From NCBI RefSeq assembly GCF_025685645.1, contig NZ_JAGSYF010000003.1, positions 558,001-622,000 of the forward strand: a DNA stretch of 64,000 nt, in the 5' to 3' direction. Position 1 is the first letter of the stretch. The number at the start of each line of letters is the position of its first letter. The stretch is from Edaphobacter bradus. Its GTDB lineage: Bacteria; Acidobacteriota; Terriglobia; Terriglobales; Acidobacteriaceae. Position numbers and translations under genes: made by a program. Shown here in pieces: positions 48,988 through 56,266 of this stretch. Below the pieces are notes generated by a model. That model was not told the DNA's origin. It saw only the letters and a list, made by a program, of their open reading frames with translations, and did no database searches.

Positions 48988-51150
48988 CTATTTCAGGTTC
49001 AGAACTTTGGTATATAGCTTTCGTAAATGATCGTCAGACATATCCAATATGGGTTCGTACATAAATGAGTTCAAGTGGATATTTTCCGGTGTCATTAGCA
49101 GAACCTGTTCGATACCTTTCCTAGCCTCTATTTCCGCGGGAAATTTATCAATGAATTTTTTTAGCAATGCGGTTGTCTGCTTAAGCCCGATCCCTGCCAC
49201 AAAGGGCGGGTCGTTAATCTTTTTCGTCATGTATTCTTCCGCCGCCAAGCGGATCGCGATAGAAAGTACAACCTTGTTCTCAAAGTTGATACCTTCAGCA
49301 GCCCCCAAGCATTTTTTGGCCTCTCCGTGAATCCATCCGATTACCTTTTGGGTGGGATTGGAGAAGCGTGAAGTGCCGCCAAACATTCTGTTGTAAATAG
49401 TGTCTAAATCCTCTTGAGTTATCGTCGCTGAGTTTGATTTGAGATGCAGAAGCGAAGTTAGCGTTAGGTAATCGGGATCGTTTTCCCCTTTTGTGTATTC
49501 GACCATATTACGTAGAAATGCTATAGAAGCGATTCTCTTTTTCGGGTCAGTAAAGAATGCATTCTTCCAGTCGTTTACAAATACATTACGAAATCCTGTC
49601 AATGGGGTCAGGGAAAGGCCGTCAGCTTTCTTCAAAGCCATAAGGCAATTCTTGTATGGAACAACAGATCTGCTTTCTAACGTCCGAAAGAAGTCAAAAT
49701 TGTGTGTGAGGATAATCAGCTTGAACGTCGGGTCCTCGCTGATCTCTCGAAGGTATTCGATGATGGCGTACTTGTTTTTATAGTCAAACGAGTCGGCGAT
49801 GTCATCGACAACTAGAAGTGTCTCTGTGCCCGTTTTTCGACGGACTTGGATTTCGAAGATGATGTCCAAAATATATAAGGCTTTTGCTTCGCCAGTGCTA
49901 AGCACCTTCAAAAGCTCATTTCGTTGAACCGGAGCATTTTCGTTTCCATCACGAAACGTGAACTTTAGAACCAGAATCTCTTCACCGAGTATTGCCTGTG
50001 TGCGGTTCTCGACATCCAGTTTGAATGGAACAAAAAAACGCTCGTTGAAAATATTGATTACTTCTTCCCACTGTGTTGTCTCGGTGCGGGCGGCCTCCTC
50101 TATCTTCAGCCTTTTCTCTTTCGCTGCCTCGCAGGTATCTAGATACTGCGAATATAGCTCGAAGTGAGCCTTTAGATAGTTCTTCCATAGAACTTCCCTA
50201 AATAGCTCTATGTTGCCGAGCTGGGGAAGAATCGTGTCATCCTCAGACAAGTATGAGTTGAATTCTCGGACGGTTTCGTTCTTGTAAAGGAGCTTGTCAA
50301 GTTCACTGAATTTCTTCCTCAGTTGAACGTCCTTAGTGATGCTGTCCTTCTCTTTCTGTATCAGGTCCTCTAGCTGTTTTTGACTGGTTATTTCAAGCGT
50401 TTCCGTCGCATTGAGGTGAACTGTATGTTTGGCTTCAAAGAAGCCATTATCGGCTAAACTCTTGGCTATCGTGGAAGCTTGATGATAATTGAAGATGCCT
50501 TTTCTGAAGTACGTCGAAGCAGCAAGCAATTCGTTGTACTTGCGAATGTACTCGTCGATCACTGTCTTGACATCGCCCTTGCCGAGAGCATCAATAACCT
50601 TGTCATTAAAGATTTTGTCGTACTTCACATCTTTGAACGGAGCGTCCTTCATCGCAGCAACCTCGCTGCGAATACGAGTAAGGGCTGTTTCGAAATTGTT
50701 GTCTTTGGTAAACGTCGAAGACAATTCCTGTTCGAGATTTTTCTTAGAGCCGGATTGATGCTTTAGGGAGGTCAGCAATCTTTCTTTTGCTGCGTCAATG
50801 TCTTTGTACAATTCTTCGTATTCTTTTCGAAGAGCGTTGTTGACCAACAAAGTTGCAGTTTTGGTTGATTGCCCGAATTCGTCGCTGTATGGGCGCACCG
50901 CCACAACGGACTCTTCAGGCAGGTCCGCCCCTAATTCATCTTTCACTTCGCTCTTGCTAACGCGGGCTGGAAAGATGTTGTCCTTTGATTTTTTGCCTTG
51001 TGAGATGTCCCTAAAAACGGACGCAAACGAGGACTTCATGGAACCATTTGGAGCATAGATCGAATATGCCCGAGCCGTTGAAAAGTCGAACCGATGTCCG
51101 AGCTTTTTGATTCCGTAGCAGTTCTCCAGATCAACCGTTACCCTATTCAT
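48988..51150 (-). CDS. AAA ATPase (SMC/RloC-like) linked to the type III system
   Basis: A 720-residue ABC/SMC-type ATPase. Walker A reads YAPNGSMKSS at residues 32-41, with Met in place of the usual last Gly. A long coiled-coil-like middle follows, then the signature LSTGEAKALYILDIIFEIQV, Walker B LLVVDDIADSFDYKNK and switch His ILTHNFDFF. This resembles PrrC/RloC-like and other defence ATPases, but I see no zinc hook or anticodon-nuclease motif. Its C-terminal 200 residues are of unknown function. GC content is clearly below that of the chromosome, so it was probably acquired recently. ATG at 51150 is preferred over upstream TTG/GTG. Confidence 0.82.
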   Translation of the reverse strand: MNRVTVDLENCYGIKKLGHRFDFSTARAYSIYAPNGSMKSSFASVFRDISQGKKSKDNIFPARVSKSEVKDELGADLPEESVVAVRPYSDEFGQSTKTATLLVNNALRKEYEELYKDIDAAKERLLTSLKHQSGSKKNLEQELSSTFTKDNNFETALTRIRSEVAAMKDAPFKDVKYDKIFNDKVIDALGKGDVKTVIDEYIRKYNELLAASTYFRKGIFNYHQASTIAKSLADNGFFEAKHTVHLNATETLEITSQKQLEDLIQKEKDSITKDVQLRKKFSELDKLLYKNETVREFNSYLSEDDTILPQLGNIELFREVLWKNYLKAHFELYSQYLDTCEAAKEKRLKIEEAARTETTQWEEVINIFNERFFVPFKLDVENRTQAILGEEILVLKFTFRDGNENAPVQRNELLKVLSTGEAKALYILDIIFEIQVRRKTGTETLLVVDDIADSFDYKNKYAIIEYLREISEDPTFKLIILTHNFDFFRTLESRSVVPYKNCLMALKKADGLSLTPLTGFRNVFVNDWKNAFFTDPKKRIASIAFLRNMVEYTKGENDPDYLTLTSLLHLKSNSATITQEDLDTIYNRMFGGTSRFSNPTQKVIGWIHGEAKKCLGAAEGINFENKVVLSIAIRLAAEEYMTKKINDPPFVAGIGLKQTTALLKKFIDKFPAEIEARKGIEQVLLMTPENIHLNSFMYEPILDMSDDHLRKLYTKVLNLK

Positions 51151-51456
51151 CACCAAACCTCGACGGGAAAGGATTAATCATACTTGCAGCCCTTCAATTC
51201 GATTGGATGATTTTCTGTATATGTGCGAGGAGAGAACGACGGAACCGGAAATGGACCGGCTTCTGGAATTCTTTCAGTTGTTGGACAGATGGGATAGGGA
51301 TGAGACTGCGGCAAAGCGATATTTGGCCGGTAAACGAACACGTCACCAACTCGTCACCGATTCGTCACCAAAACTGAGCATTTTGGGGACGAATCGGGCG
51401 GGTCTAAATCACGGAAAGTAAGGCAGGCAAAGGGTTATACTGCACCTTTATCAAAT
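51151..51456. other. Intergenic region at the right end of element 1
   Basis: About 300 bases between the ATPase start and attR. It should contain the ATPase promoter. A 72-codon frame (from a TTG at 51203) has a protein-like stretch (EMDRLLEFFQLLDRWDRDET) but no good start, so I do not call it. The three CGTCACC repeats lie at its right end. Confidence 0.45.
51341..51369 (+). repeat. Candidate arm-type integrase sites, right end
   Basis: CGTCACC occurs at 51341, 51352 and 51363, exactly 11 bases apart, in the same orientation as the pair near attL and 88 bases from the attR core. One-turn spacing suits several protomers bound on one DNA face. Confidence 0.45.
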
Positions 51457-51503
51457 TTGACACGGTAGAGGTCAGCGGTTCGAATCCGCTCGTGCCTACC
51501 ACT
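51457..51503 (+). repeat. attR core of element 1 / att site of element 2
   Basis: A perfect copy of 40204-40250 (the tRNA-Val 3' end). The tRNA 5' half is missing, so this is not a tRNA gene. It closes element 1, and the integrase pseudogene on its other side suggests a second insertion at the same site. Confidence 0.92.
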
Positions 51504-51630
51504 TCTAAGTCTCACAACAATAATGACTTGTGAGCTGGTCGACACTTCACGAAATCGATCAAACGAGGGCACTAAAAGGGCACACTCGCAATATTAGCCT
51601 TTGAGTAAGGCCTGAAACAACAGCAGAAAA

Positions 51631-51652
51631 GGCCCTCCTTTTGAGGAGGGCC
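51631..51652 (-). terminator. Rho-independent terminator after the element 2 integrase
   Basis: A perfect eight-base stem GGCCCTCC/GGAGGGCC with a six-base loop. On the minus strand it is followed by TTTTCTG and lies 22 bases beyond the integrase stop, so it ends that transcript. Confidence 0.85.
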
Positions 51653-51674
51653 TGACTATTGCTTGTCGAGATGT

Positions 51675-52839
51675 TCAGCTTGCTTTTCGTTCGACCAGGA
51701 AGAGATCTCTGGTGTGAATCTGGGCCGCACGCTTCGCTTCTGCATCAGCTTGTTGGTAGAGCTCGATAGTGGTGGAGGACTTGGCGTGCCTGAGCAGTTC
51801 CTGAACGACCTTCACCTTTTCACCCTTTGCCGCCAGGATGGTGGCCAGAGACCTACGGAAGGTATGCCATCCGATCGATTTGCTGATTCCAGATGCAACC
51901 GCAGCTTGGCGGATTTGATTTCGAAGAACCATATCCAACCAGAGTGGCGTCCTGCCATTGGTTTTTACTGATGCGAAGACCCAGTCCTCATCCGCTCGAT
52001 AAAGCGACTCGGCACGCCAGCCTTCCAAAGCATCCAGAAGGTCCTGCGAAATAGGTAGTCCCTTCCGGCTTTCTTCTGTCTTAAGGCGAGTGGAGTGGCG
52101 CCCGACCTTGCCTCGCCTCAGACTTAGCCATAAAGCTTCTCTGTCAATGTCAGCCCACTTCAAACCGCGAATCTCCGACCGGCGAAGGCCGGTTACGGCT
52201 GCTACCAATACTGCGGTGCGTATGGCTGTCGAAGACACCTTGCATAGGATGGAACACATCTCTTCCGATTGAGAGAAAGTCGGGTATCTTCACCCGCTTT
52301 GCACCTTGACGAACCGATTTGATCGGGTTCATCCTGTCGTACATTTCGTGCCGAATTGTATGGGAGTAGAGCGCGCTCAGGTGATTCCGCAGCTTGCTCT
52401 TGGTTGCTGGGGCCATGGCCAGGCTGCGAAGCCATTTCTCAACATCTACCGCCTTGAGATCCGTCAGGAAGGTATCGCCCCACCGCGGAATGATGTGGGC
52501 CCTGAAGTTGATCAGGTAAAGATCGATGGTGGTCGGGGAACGATCAACGTCGGGATCCCGAAGCTCATGGGCTTGAAAGTGCTCCCAGGCTTCGAGGATT
52601 GTAATCTTGCCGACCTTCTCCTGCTCGGCGTTGATCGCGATGCGCAGGCCTTCTACAGCACGCCGGGCCGCAGCCAAAGTAGGATGACGGTCGAGCGTAC
52701 CGATGACGCGCTTCTTCTGAACCCTACGGCCGTCGGGCTGTTGCTCCCGCCAGCGGTAGACCCAGACGTGTGGGCCCTTCGCCCTGGGGACGTGCTCGAG
52801 GGAACCCCCTTGATATCGAACATTACGAGTGATGGGCAT
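51675..52839 (-). pseudogene. int: Frameshifted tyrosine integrase of element 2
   Basis: Two overlapping frames together encode one integrase. The N-terminal part starts MPITRNVRYQGGSLEHVPRA (52839) with the core-binding domain TILEAWEHFQAHEL. The C-terminal part has Arg in AVTGLRRSEIRGLKWADID, WHTFRRSLATILAAKGE, LLRHAKSSTTIELYQ (Tyr). They join at about 52265, where one extra base in a CC pair breaks the reading frame; removing it restores a smooth SIEEMCSIL. So it is inactive unless the base is a sequencing error or frameshifting occurs. The gene points toward the att site. Confidence 0.87.
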
Positions 52840-52850
52840 TGGATCTCCTA

Positions 52851-53111
52851 TCACTCGGCAGGCTGGCACGCCGATTTTAGCTTCAGGTCTGTCCACTCGG
52901 TCAAGTCGGATACGCGAAACCGCCAGTGCTTTCCGATCCGGAGGGCTGGAATCTGTCCCTGGCGAGCGAGACGGATAACGGTTTTGGCGTGGACCCGGAG
53001 GTAGTCCGATGCCTCATGGGGTGTGAGCAGGGGTTCGAACTCTCTTCGTTGCCGTTGGTTCGGTTCCCTGCACATCTTCGGCTGCGTCAACATCTGGCCT
53101 GGATGGTTCAT
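52851..53111 (-). CDS. Excisionase-like helix-turn-helix protein
   Basis: An 86-residue DNA-binding protein with a MerR-like HTH_17 domain: LLTPHEASDYLRVHAKTVIR, then QGQIPALRIGKHWRFRVSDL. Such proteins act as excisionases or regulators in integrative elements. It sits 11 bases upstream of the integrase on the same strand. The ATG at 53111 has an AAGGAG site six bases ahead and is preferred over the longer frame from 53165. Confidence 0.83.
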   Translation of the reverse strand: MNHPGQMLTQPKMCREPNQRQRREFEPLLTPHEASDYLRVHAKTVIRLARQGQIPALRIGKHWRFRVSDLTEWTDLKLKSACQPAE

Positions 53112-53518
53112 TAGTTCTCCTTGCTGCATGTATTGAATCTTGCGGGTCACGGCTCGCTCTGCCAAAGCATGTGGGATTGTGAAGCTTTGGAATCCTGTCT
53201 GTGACCATGTAACGCGAGCTTATGGATGTCCGGTCGTCTACCAAACAGTGCGCGGCAGTCTGGGCAAATTGGACGTGAAGTGGTCTCGGTGATCTGTAGT
53301 CTGTGCCACGGCTCTTGCGATCGGAGTAAGCAGCAGGCTCCCCTCTCGTCTCTCGGGTCCATCCACTAGAGCACGGCAACATGTCTCTGCCAAAACATCG
53401 GGGCGGCGATTTGATTCTGAGGGCTTGACCTAGCCAAGGGAGGAACCGTACCGGCGGAAGGATCAAAAGGCTACTTCAGGCTTTTGGGCGGGATTAGACA
53501 CAGTAGCAGGAAGCGCCG
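53112..53518. other. Intergenic region; possible small zinc-finger-like frame
   Basis: About 400 bases without a confident gene. A minus-strand frame, 53147-53362, encodes a C2H2-like stretch CPDCRALFGRRPDIHKLALH (C-x2-C-x10-H-x4-H), which may be a real small zinc-finger protein, but it has no clear ribosome binding site. I leave it uncalled. Confidence 0.35.
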
Positions 53519-54061
53519 TTACCGTCGCCGTTTTGCAACCTTCTTGTACTCTTCCGCCAGGCCGGCGAGAAATTTAGCCTCGGCTTCGAGTCGAGCCCGG
53601 TTCCACCGGCTTCTGGTTGTGACGTACTTCTGTGGTTCGTCTGCTGCCAAGCTATCGCCTTGCGTCCGTGCGGCCTCCAAACGGGTTCGACTGGAACGCT
53701 CCAGAAACTCCCTGATTTCCGCAGACTCCACGCCATTGGCACGAGCCATTTCCGCGATCCGAAGAATCGCGTCAAGATCGTCAGCGCGTCCTGGATCGAA
53801 GAGTGGCTTCCATCCGCTTCGAGCGAGTTTCTTCCCCGCTGGGGTTAGTGCAAAGCTGTGCTTGGGACGGGCGCCAAGAGTGAGAGTCTCCTGTCGCGTA
53901 ATCAGGCGCCGTGCCTCGAGGCGGCGCAGAGCGGGCACGGTTGAACCCAGAGATAACCCGGCCTGCCGTTGCAGGTGATAGGTGGTCTCGTAGCCACGGT
54001 CCAGCAAGGACAAGATGAAGATGTCAAGCACGGATGGTTCCAACGTCGGCTCCTCAGTCAC
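53519..54061 (-). CDS. PadR-like winged-helix regulator
   Basis: A 180-residue protein with a winged helix at the N-terminus (SVLDIFILSLLDRGYETTYH and PALRRLEARRLITRQETLTL) and a charged helical C-terminus. The pattern SPALxRLExxGLI is typical of PadR regulators. It starts with GTG overlapping the stop of the 429-residue gene (TAGTG), as the last gene of a three-gene cassette. It probably represses this cassette, but no operator was identified. Confidence 0.75.
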   Translation of the reverse strand: MTEEPTLEPSVLDIFILSLLDRGYETTYHLQRQAGLSLGSTVPALRRLEARRLITRQETLTLGARPKHSFALTPAGKKLARSGWKPLFDPGRADDLDAILRIAEMARANGVESAEIREFLERSSRTRLEAARTQGDSLAADEPQKYVTTRSRWNRARLEAEAKFLAGLAEEYKKVAKRRR

Positions 54062-55350
54062 TATAAGGTATAGCTGGCACTATGCCGCGATTTCATTGCC
54101 CCGGCATATCCGGCGCCAATCAGATTGAAGATGCAGTTCAGGTCAGAACGAAGTGCCAGCATCCATCCAAGCAGCCAATCTATATAACCGTTAGTGCATT
54201 CACGAGATTCACTGGAATCGATGATGGGACGAACCTCCTGAATGAGATCACGCAAGGACTTCGATATCGTATGTTTCCGATATAAGCACGGAGAACGGAT
54301 TACCTGATGTCGTGCCTCTTCGCATACGTCCTGCCAAAAGGTTGGATGGACATTCTCCGCAAACCACAGGCTGACCGCTTTGACTATCTCCTGATCGGTA
54401 AGACGAATTGAAAGCTGCGGCTTGGCTTCCTCTGAGGTGCTAGCTAGAGGTTTATCCGCAGTACTAACGTCGGTGCCATCCGTACGTAGAGAGCCGGCAA
54501 CGCCTCGATCGGCCTGCTGCTGTCTTTTCATGGCTTGCCCAAGACGTTCTGCCCTCTTGAAATACTGTTCCCAATAGGTCAGCGGAGCATCGGGCCCCTT
54601 CTTGAGTTCAAACCGCTTCGTGATGAAGGCGATCAGAAAGTCCTTCGCCGCGTCTGAACCTGACAGTACAGTGTTCAGGGTCAATTCATGCCTGCCGCGC
54701 CGCAAACTAGGTATAACCAGTTGGCAAATCCGGTTCACCTGCACTTCATTGAGGTCAAAGTCGTAGCGTTCCTTGACGGCGACCTTGATAAGCTCTGCCA
54801 TTCGCACACGATTATCACGCCACAAATATTTAATGAATGGGGTTCCTCTTCGAGGCACCTTCGAGTAGAGCGGGTTATACCGCGCCCAATCGCTGAAGCG
54901 CCTCCAACGAGCTGCGGCCTCATCATAGCTCTGCTTTCCATGCGCACTGATCGTGCCGCGCTTCGTTCGCTTCCGGAATCTTTCCAGTTTTTGAGCAAGT
55001 GCCGGGACGGTAGTGTGAAAGTCTTCCTTGGGAAGCAACGTATCCGCGGCGCGTAGTTGGCGGAGAGCGAACGCCAGGATGCTGAGGTCGATAAAGTTTA
55101 CATAGATCCGGCGCGAAGACGGGAGATCCCAGAGCTTGGCTCGCACCTCGATCAACCTTGCGGCCATCGACTCGTCGAAGGCTCGATTCCGATAAATGTT
55201 CGAATCAAGAAAGTCGATCCTGTGCCAGGGATGACGATAGTGAAACCGACCTGCGCGGGCATCGGCAAGCCTATTCGCGAGCAGGTCGAGGCCCGGTTTG
55301 AGCAGGCTGTACTCAGCCGGGTTAATTGCGATGCGAAGAGTCGGCAACAT
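54061..55350 (-). CDS. Hypothetical protein of element 2 cassette
   Basis: A 429-residue protein, not recognised. The first half (MLPTLRIAINPAEYSLLKPG, YHRPWHR-like basic patches, KLWDLPSSRRIYVNFIDLSI) is soluble and basic, the middle has a charged linker, and the C-terminal part (RLTDQEIVKAVSLWFAENVH, YIDWLLGWMLALRSDLNC) is helical with some hydrophobic character. The start ATG overlaps the stop of the 101-residue gene (TGATG) and the stop overlaps the PadR-like start, so all three are co-translated. Function unknown; the context is an island. Confidence 0.65.
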   Translation of the reverse strand: MLPTLRIAINPAEYSLLKPGLDLLANRLADARAGRFHYRHPWHRIDFLDSNIYRNRAFDESMAARLIEVRAKLWDLPSSRRIYVNFIDLSILAFALRQLRAADTLLPKEDFHTTVPALAQKLERFRKRTKRGTISAHGKQSYDEAAARWRRFSDWARYNPLYSKVPRRGTPFIKYLWRDNRVRMAELIKVAVKERYDFDLNEVQVNRICQLVIPSLRRGRHELTLNTVLSGSDAAKDFLIAFITKRFELKKGPDAPLTYWEQYFKRAERLGQAMKRQQQADRGVAGSLRTDGTDVSTADKPLASTSEEAKPQLSIRLTDQEIVKAVSLWFAENVHPTFWQDVCEEARHQVIRSPCLYRKHTISKSLRDLIQEVRPIIDSSESRECTNGYIDWLLGWMLALRSDLNCIFNLIGAGYAGAMKSRHSASYTL

Positions 55351-55655
55351 CAGTCGCACCTCACCCGGTGTGGGAGAACGCAGCGGACGATGAAGTCCGT
55401 AAAGAACAGGTCCAGTTCTTCCTTGTCAGGATCGTGAAGAGCGGCGGCGAAGAAATGCCTCCGGCTCTCGAGGGCCTCTTCCACGATAAGGGTGAGACGT
55501 TGGTGATCTTCGAATTCGACACCGTGATCAGACAACGTTTGGAGAGCCTTCGATATATATGGAGCAAGTCGGAGATTGGCGGATTCTCCCGCACCATGGT
55601 CGACAATGGACGCGGCGTTGTGGAAAAGCGGGGTGCGGTAATGGCTCTGGGGCAT
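55350..55655 (-). CDS. Small hypothetical protein, first gene of the cassette
   Basis: A 101-residue soluble protein: MPQSHYRTPLFHNAASIVDH, GVEFEDHQRLTLIVEEALES, LDLFFTDFIVRCVLPHRVRC. No family recognised. It overlaps the 429-residue gene as TGATG. Size and position are compatible with, for example, an antitoxin- or adaptor-like protein, but there is no motif to support any of these. Confidence 0.5.
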   Translation of the reverse strand: MPQSHYRTPLFHNAASIVDHGAGESANLRLAPYISKALQTLSDHGVEFEDHQRLTLIVEEALESRRHFFAAALHDPDKEELDLFFTDFIVRCVLPHRVRCD

Positions 55656-56266
55656 AATCTTGGCGTTGTCATGGGTGGGTTAGTATAGATTTTCCTTTCG
55701 CATCGAAGAAGCTCGTTGTCTACTTACAGCGTGGTCAGCAATCGATCAGTCAAGTCGCTGTATCTGAATCGCCCGCACAGCGGCGCCACCATCAACTGTT
55801 GAATGTCGGCGATTCAGATACAGCCCTAAGACGTCCCGATACCAATCCGAGCTCCACGTGAGATTGCCGCTGGCAACCGCTGTTGGTTGGGGCACGTCCT
55901 GGTTTGCTCGCTCGCGCGGAGTGTTCTGTCAGGCGCCGTGGCTAATGCTGCCAGGTGGCACGTTTCGGAAATTCCTGCGCAGGTAGGGCCGAACTCCGAT
56001 GAAGAGGCAGCTCGATCCGCGCTCGGCCTAATCCTCGAGCAGAGTGGCGCCGATGATGCGCTGACACACACCAAAGAAAGCTGTCGCCGCGAACGCGGAT
56101 GAATGAGGTGTCCCCTAGACCTTAGCGCCGGTGGGCGGTGAAAAGTGCATCTTGCGATGCGCGAACTCGCAATACGCTTTGCTCTCGGGAAAATACAGAG
56201 TATCCTTACTTTACATAAACAATAAAGCCTTTGTTTTCTTTCTGATAAGGGAAATTATCGCGCAAC
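55656..56266. other. Divergent intergenic region between the cassette and the DISARM-like operon
   Basis: About 610 bases between divergent operons; it must hold both promoters. Besides the inverted repeat at 55757-55824, the right end (56200-56260) is AT-rich. I see no gene; the frames found here have neither starts nor motifs. The start of the methyltransferase is GTG with only a weak AAGGGA site well upstream. Confidence 0.5.
55757..55824. repeat. Perfect 17-bp inverted repeat
   Basis: GCTGTATCTGAATCGCC (55757-55773) pairs exactly with GGCGATTCAGATACAGC (55808-55824), separated by 34 bases. There is no adjoining T-tract, so it is unlikely to be a simple terminator. It may be the ends of a decayed small element or a two-site operator for the divergent operons. 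Confidence 0.65.

Larger units (their letters stand above)
40204..51503. mobile_element. Integrative element 1 in tRNA-Val with type III restriction-modification cargo
   Basis: Bounded by perfect 47-bp att repeats. The unit length is 11,253 bases. It carries a tyrosine integrase next to attL, a repeat-rich control region, an SSB-like gene, a HUH replication initiator, one hypothetical gene, type III Res and Mod, and a large AAA ATPase, all on the minus strand. No conjugation genes or phage structural genes are seen, so it is either an integrated rolling-circle plasmid or a satellite-like element that relies on others for transfer. Base composition falls well below the chromosomal level in the ATPase gene. 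Confidence 0.88.

Noticed and set aside
51203..51421. 72-codon plus-strand frame at the end of element 1
   Set aside because: TTG start without a binding site, and its 3' part is the CGTCACC repeat array; not enough support for a gene.
51457..51503. A second tRNA-Val gene
   Set aside because: Only the 3' half (anticodon loop to CCA) is present; the D arm and 5' acceptor strand are missing, so it is an att copy.
55826..56074. 82-codon minus-strand frame in the divergent intergenic region
   Set aside because: No binding site, no motif and a Ser/Ala/Arg-rich composition typical of chance frames.
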